DNA of 17,173 nucleotides from Pseudomonadota bacterium (lineage in GTDB: Bacteria > Desulfobacterota > BSN033 > G020346125). This document shows positions 13,391-17,173 of this stretch, piece by piece (position 1 is the stretch's first letter; each line of letters opens with the position of its first letter). The stretch covers positions 1 to 17,173 of the forward strand of contig DAOVIU010000002.1 of assembly GCA_030673585.1 (NCBI GenBank). Direction: 5' to 3'. The notes under the pieces were generated by a model that worked only from the letters and a program-made list of their open reading frames with translations, was not told the origin of the DNA and ran no database searches. Made by a program: the position numbers and the translations under genes.

Positions 13391-14746
13391 TTAGTTCCTC
13401 AAGCCGGATTTCAACTCATTGAGGTCTTCCCATGTAAATCCCTCCCACCGACAGGGGAGGATCGAATTGTTGTGAAAAAGGGGCTCCCCCCTCAAATCGA
13501 ATGTTGAAATCCCCACGGCGGCATCCCATAGGGGCGTTTGGGGAATGGGGGAATACTCGGCCAACTTGGGAGTGGCCCCACATGCCCGGACAAATCGGAT
13601 GCTCTTCTCAACCTCTGACACCCTCTGTCTCGGGAGGCCTGCAAGGACATACACCCCTATGTCCTCCCTTGAAAATCCCGCATTCCTTAGACACGTAATG
13701 GCCCCCTCCATTTCCCCGTTGGTTATTTTATCCCCCATCCTTTTCTGCCTGACTGCATCGCTCGTCTCCAAACCGAGGCGAATGGTCTTGAAACCCACCT
13801 CGTACATCAAGCTCGCAATCTCATCGGACAACTCCCTACCATGAATACCATTGGGGGTGTGGAAGCGACATCGTATGCCCCTTCGTAAGAGCTCCTTCGC
13901 CATGGGAATGAAATGCCTCTCCGAATCCACCAACAGCGCATCGTCATAAAGGGCGATATCGTCGACCTTAAAGGTGCCCTGCCAAAGCTCGATTTCATCG
14001 ACTACCTTGTGGGGATCGCGACGACTGAAGCCGCGGGTAATCTTCCAGGACGCGCAGTAATTGCACCGGTAGGGGCACCCCCGGGAGGTTAGTATGCAAC
14101 CGTAATCCAGGGCTGGGTAGAGATCGAAGGCGGGATAGGGCAGGCCATCGAGATGGGAGTTCCCGGGAATCCCATCCGATGGAACCCCCATGAATTCCCC
14201 TACAGCTCCCATTATCCTTGCGAGCTCGCCTCCCGGCAAGACGTAATCCGCCTTCGAGTACTTGCGGGCATGATCCGGACACAGGGTCGCATAGACCCCC
14301 CCCATCACCACGAAGCTCCTCGGGTATCGCTCCTTTACCAGTTGAATCACCCGGAATGGGCCGGGGTACCAATAGGTCATCATGGATGTGACCAGGACAA
14401 TCGCGGGCTCGCCAACGGATTCCAAGCGCTCCCTGAACGCCTCTTCCGTTATTCCGTAACGATTGTATTTTCTCGGTATAGTTTCGAGGGCAGGAGGTCT
14501 ATCGATATTCTCCTTGAAGAAATGGCCCTGATGATACTGCTTCCGTTTCGGAAGACCCCTTTCCCGAACTATCTGGGGATGGTAGGTATCCAAACAGTCG
14601 ATATATTCGATCTCATATCCCCCGCTCCTCAGCAACGCCGCGATATAAAGAAGCCCCAGGGGCTTTACCCAAAGGTCGAAGGCGGCAAAATCGTAGATCC
14701 ACGGGTTGATGAGCAGAATCGACCCATGTTGTTTCACGTGAAACAT
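13391..14746 (-). CDS. Radical SAM protein with N-terminal B12-binding-like domain
   Basis: This 451-residue protein has a B12-binding-like Rossmann domain (roughly residues 8-185: ILLINPW, PLGLLYIAALL, VLVTSMMTYWYP, VVMGGVYATL), as in the large B12-radical SAM group. A radical SAM barrel follows with Cys224-x3-Cys228-x2-Cys231 (CPYRCNYCAS) and LGLETSD further on. There is no DxHxxG, which is normal for this group. The reaction is unknown; related enzymes do methylations, ring contractions and oxidations. Its ATG lies one base after the mnmE stop, so it is translationally coupled to mnmE. The first residues, MFHVKQ, are encoded by the parS site. It occupies the position after mnmE where mnmG is common. 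Confidence 0.9.
   Translation of the reverse strand: MFHVKQHGSILLINPWIYDFAAFDLWVKPLGLLYIAALLRSGGYEIEYIDCLDTYHPQIVRERGLPKRKQYHQGHFFKENIDRPPALETIPRKYNRYGITEEAFRERLESVGEPAIVLVTSMMTYWYPGPFRVIQLVKERYPRSFVVMGGVYATLCPDHARKYSKADYVLPGGELARIMGAVGEFMGVPSDGIPGNSHLDGLPYPAFDLYPALDYGCILTSRGCPYRCNYCASWKITRGFSRRDPHKVVDEIELWQGTFKVDDIALYDDALLVDSERHFIPMAKELLRRGIRCRFHTPNGIHGRELSDEIASLMYEVGFKTIRLGLETSDAVRQKRMGDKITNGEMEGAITCLRNAGFSREDIGVYVLAGLPRQRVSEVEKSIRFVRACGATPKLAEYSPIPQTPLWDAAVGISTFDLRGEPLFHNNSILPCRWEGFTWEDLNELKSGLRN
14730..14745. promoter_or_regulatory. parS: parS, ParB-binding centromere site
   Basis: TGTTTCACGTGAAACA is a perfect 16-bp palindrome and matches the conserved bacterial parS consensus at every base. 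ParB binds this site and spreads along the chromosome near the origin to direct segregation. It sits at codons 1-6 of the radical SAM gene, just after mnmE. In many bacteria the same site lies at the start of rsmG (gidB), giving the same MFHVK-like N-terminus. No second copy was found in this window. Confidence 0.95.
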
Positions 14747-14747
14747 C

Positions 14748-16136
14748 TCATTTCCCGATGCAAAACTGGCTGAAAATGCGCTCCAAAACCTCTTCCGTGG
14801 TCGTCTCCCCCCTTATCTCCCCCAAATGATCGAGGCACGACCTCAATTCCAGGGCCACAAGCTCAATGGGGATCCCCCCCTCCATCCCCTCCTCTGCTCT
14901 CCGCAGGCATTCCAGTGATCCCTCAAGCGCCCTCTTGTGTCGGGCATTAACGATTACTGCTTCTCCCATATCCCGCCCAACGCCATCCCCCGTCAGCGTG
15001 GAGTAAAGGGAGTCCTTCAACGTATCGATTCCCCAGTTCTTCAGCGCGGAAATTTCCACCACCTTCGTATCATGGAGAAACGCCTGAACCTGCTCCGCGG
15101 GTGTCTTCATGGGAAGATCCTTTTTGTTTACGGCCACCACCTTCTTCTTCTCCTTAACCTCGTCGATGATCTCCCAATCATCCTTATCCAGTCTTCTGCT
15201 GCCGTCAATCACCAATATCACCGCATCCGCTTCGGCCACCCTGTCCTTGGCCAGCCTCACACCTTCTTTCTCTATGAGCCCGGACGCCCTCCTAATCCCG
15301 GCCATATCTACCAGCCGAATGGGAATCTCATGAATATTAAGCACCTCCTCAATTACGTCTCGCGTGGTTCCCGGTATGGGGGTGACAATGGCCCTGTTTT
15401 CCCTCAGGAGGATGTTCAAGAGGCTGGATTTCCCCACATTGGTCTTTCCCGCGATGCTCACCGACACACCATTCCTATAGATTCTTCCCTCCTCATAGGA
15501 TTGGATAAGGTTGCTCACTCTCCTCTGGCCCTCCTCCAAACCTCTCCTGATCGCATCCTCGTCCACCTCGATGTCTTCGTCCGGAAAATCGATGAGAGCC
15601 TCAACTAAAGCCAGACTTCTTACCATCGCCTCCCTCAACCCCTCAATTTCGTGTGAAAGATTTCCCTTCAGCTGCTGATTGGCCATCCTGAGGCCTTTCG
15701 CCGTCTTTGCCCCTATCAGGTCGATCACCGCCTCGGCTTGGGATAGATCGATTCTCCCATTCAAAAATGCCCTTTTGGTAAATTCCCCGGGCTGGGCTAG
15801 CCGGACCCCTTGTTCAAGAACGACCTCCAAAACCCTCTTCAATACCAGATATCCGCCGTGGCAGTTAATTTCGACGATGTCCTCCTTGGTGTACGTCTTC
15901 GGCTTCCGCATCAGGGTAAGGAGTACCTCATCCAGGGGTTTTCCATTTCCCGGGTCGAGAATTTCCCCGTAATACAGATGGTGGGATTTTAGGCGAGCGG
16001 GCTTCTTCTTGGGGCGAAACAATCGCGTGGCAACCTTCTCCGCCAAGGGGCCACTGATTCGTACGATACCTATTCCCGATTCACCATAGGGTGTTGCGAT
16101 AGCGGTAATGGTATCCTTTTCGCCATTAAGGAGCAT
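14748..16136 (-). CDS. mnmE: tRNA modification GTPase MnmE
   Basis: This 462-residue GTPase acts with MnmG to form the 5-carboxymethylaminomethyl group on wobble uridine of certain tRNAs. It has an N-terminal formyl-THF-binding domain (ATPYGESGIGIVRISG near 14-29, NCHGG at 91-95, PGEFTKRAFLNG at 116-127), a helical domain, and an embedded Ras-like G domain. Its motifs are GKTNVGKSS (230-238), PGTTRD (255-260), DMAG (277-280) and NKKD (337-340). The chain ends in the functional FCIGK motif. Two G-motif positions are unusual: Thr instead of Pro in GxPNVGKS, and Met instead of Thr in the DTAG switch II motif. The start ATG lacks a clear ribosome site and lies 32 bases after jag. The partner gene mnmG is not in this window. 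Confidence 0.96.
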   Translation of the reverse strand: MLLNGEKDTITAIATPYGESGIGIVRISGPLAEKVATRLFRPKKKPARLKSHHLYYGEILDPGNGKPLDEVLLTLMRKPKTYTKEDIVEINCHGGYLVLKRVLEVVLEQGVRLAQPGEFTKRAFLNGRIDLSQAEAVIDLIGAKTAKGLRMANQQLKGNLSHEIEGLREAMVRSLALVEALIDFPDEDIEVDEDAIRRGLEEGQRRVSNLIQSYEEGRIYRNGVSVSIAGKTNVGKSSLLNILLRENRAIVTPIPGTTRDVIEEVLNIHEIPIRLVDMAGIRRASGLIEKEGVRLAKDRVAEADAVILVIDGSRRLDKDDWEIIDEVKEKKKVVAVNKKDLPMKTPAEQVQAFLHDTKVVEISALKNWGIDTLKDSLYSTLTGDGVGRDMGEAVIVNARHKRALEGSLECLRRAEEGMEGGIPIELVALELRSCLDHLGEIRGETTTEEVLERIFSQFCIGK

Positions 16137-16168
16137 TACGTGAGATGAAAACCGTCTGGGGATTGCTT

Positions 16169-16792
16169 TTAGCCCCTGCCTCCCTCGAATTTAGGCGCAA
16201 TAACGAGTTCCTTGAAAAAACCCTCCCCCTGGCTTTCCGTTCGAACATCCTCGTCTCCGCTCAGCGTGATATGGATAATCCTTCGATCCTGGGGATTCAG
16301 GGGTCCAATGGTTACCGCCCTCTTCGATTTCTTCACCTTTTCCCTCATACGAAGTGCCATGTTTTCAAGGGCCGCAATCCTTCTTCCGCGGTAATTCTCC
16401 GTATCCAAAACAAGTTTTTCTTTTAACTCCCCGTACCGATGCGCGGCAATTTTGTTCATTATGTATTGCAGGGCATCAAGGGTCTGGCCGTGTTTGCCAA
16501 TGACGAGGCCGCCTCCATCGCCTTTGATTTCGAGAAGAATCTTCCCCTCCCCCTCTTCCTGTGCCTCAACGCAAGCCTTGATCCCCATGAGCTCCAACAT
16601 CTCACCAAGGGTCCTTCTCAGCCACGTCACCCTCTCCTCCCTTTCGTCCTCCCGCTCGGAAATGGGCTCCCAATACCCTTCCTTTTCAAAACCAAAGGGC
16701 TTTTGCGTGCCGTCGAAAGATCCACCCTTTTCCTCCAGAACCTCTTCGCCTGTGCCTTCTTCCTTCTCCAAATCCTTATCCTTCTCTTCCAT
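16169..16792 (-). CDS. jag: Jag/SpoIIIJ-associated RNA-binding protein (KH and R3H domains)
   Basis: This 207-residue protein (KhpB/Jag family) binds RNA and acts with the YidC/KhpA system in many Gram-positive and other bacteria. The first ~45 residues are a highly acidic Glu/Lys/Gly-rich stretch in the place of the usual Jag-N domain. A KH-II domain follows with GLVIGKHGQTLDALQYI, whose GKHG is the RNA-binding GxxG loop. A C-terminal R3H domain has the Arg-x3-His pattern in DRRIIHITL, followed by SGDEDVRTESQGEG. I chose ATG 16790-16792 because it starts 13 bases after the yidC stop; a longer frame to 16828 would overlap yidC. The order yidC-jag-mnmE is a classical origin-proximal arrangement. 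Confidence 0.92.
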   Translation of the reverse strand: MEEKDKDLEKEEGTGEEVLEEKGGSFDGTQKPFGFEKEGYWEPISEREDEREERVTWLRRTLGEMLELMGIKACVEAQEEGEGKILLEIKGDGGGLVIGKHGQTLDALQYIMNKIAAHRYGELKEKLVLDTENYRGRRIAALENMALRMREKVKKSKRAVTIGPLNPQDRRIIHITLSGDEDVRTESQGEGFFKELVIAPKFEGGRG

Positions 16793-16805
16793 TTTCGTTG
16801 CTCTC

Positions 16806-17173
16806 TTATTTCCGCATCTTGTTGACAAGATACTGCTGCCCTATCGTTAGAATGTTGGTAACCAGCCAATAGAGAACCAGCCCTGAGGGGAAACTCAAAA
16901 AGAGAAAGGTAAAAACGATGGGCATGAGCATCATCATCTTCGCCTGTCTCGGATCTCCCATCGCCGGGGTCATCTTCTGCTGCCATAACATTGACGCACC
17001 CATCAAAAGGGGTGATATATAAATGGGATCCCGGTACGATAAATCATTAATCCACAAGATAAACGGGGCGTGTCTCAGTTCAATGGAACCCATGAGGGCC
17101 CAATAGAGGGCGAAGAAAATCGGTATCTGTACCACCATCGGAAGGCATCCGGCCACCGGGTTGACTTTCCTCC
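16806..17173 (-). CDS. yidC: Membrane protein insertase YidC, C-terminal part (5' end outside window)
   Basis: About 122 C-terminal residues of the inner-membrane insertase are present; the gene runs off the right edge. The family core is clear: [25 protein letters not shown], split here by a Pro-Met loop, then a segment with [10 protein letters not shown], a helix with [18 protein letters not shown], and the last membrane segments [19 protein letters not shown] and [16 protein letters not shown]. YidC inserts and folds membrane proteins with or without Sec. The tail is short and basic (NKMRK). The stop lies 13 bases before jag, supporting co-transcription with jag and mnmE. Confidence 0.95.
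   Translation of the reverse strand, partial: RKVNPVAGCLPMVVQIPIFFALYWALMGSIELRHAPFILWINDLSYRDPIYISPLLMGASMLWQQKMTPAMGDPRQAKMMMLMPIVFTFLFLSFPSGLVLYWLVTNILTIGQQYLVNKMRK

Noticed and set aside
14153..14773. 206-codon plus-strand frame opposite the B12 radical SAM gene
   Set aside because: Antisense of conserved coding sequence; the apparent open frame follows from codon bias.

Overview
The window is about 17.2 kb of bacterial chromosome with moderately high GC. Genes are tightly packed, have Shine-Dalgarno sequences, and use ATG, GTG and TTG starts. The yidC-jag-mnmE cluster at the right end and a perfect parS site at 14730-14745 place this end close to the replication origin. The gene set suggests an anaerobic or facultative, amino-acid or short-fatty-acid using bacterium: split B12-dependent methylmalonyl-CoA mutase, 2-oxo-acid dehydrogenase E2 and E3, hydroxyacyl-CoA dehydrogenase, and two radical SAM proteins. 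Gene order and protein style resemble Desulfobacterota or Clostridia-like lineages, but I cannot fix the phylum. Almost everything looks like a normal chromosome; no phage, insertion sequence, CRISPR array, tRNA or rRNA was seen. No stretch over 300 bases lacks a gene; the longest gaps (9082-9345 and 13102-13390) are described below.

Left block (1-4598, minus strand). Transcription runs leftwards: dihydrolipoyl dehydrogenase (E3), lipoyl acyltransferase (E2), a GntR/FCD regulator with its own good promoter and operator-like site, then the B12-binding and catalytic subunits of methylmalonyl-CoA mutase. The catalytic subunit breaks off near base 177. The first ~180 bases instead read, on the opposite strand, as part of a right-handed beta-helix protein, so the left edge is a junction (probably a chimeric contig end, possibly a real rearrangement). 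No E1 subunit is present. A plausible joint role is oxidation of 2-oxo acids to acyl-CoA and conversion of methylmalonyl-CoA to succinyl-CoA, but this is inference.

Centre (4690-11428). Reading right: a J-domain gene broken by a 7-bp tandem duplication plus a second compensating frame change, then 3-hydroxyacyl-CoA dehydrogenase. On the minus strand lies a divergent UvrA with an altered first ABC signature. Divergent from it are an MFS transporter and an EamA transporter.

Right block (11409-17173, minus strand). yidC (cut by the window edge), jag, mnmE and a B12-binding-type radical SAM gene follow one another with gaps of 13, 32 and 1 bases. The radical SAM gene's first six codons are the parS site. 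Beyond it lie a plus-strand remnant of a GlnQ-type ABC ATPase, an aspartate/glutamate racemase-family gene and a second, photoproduct-lyase-like radical SAM gene. The most notable observations are the parS-encoded N-terminus, the reconstructable J-domain frameshift pair, the GlnQ fossil, and the chimeric left edge.
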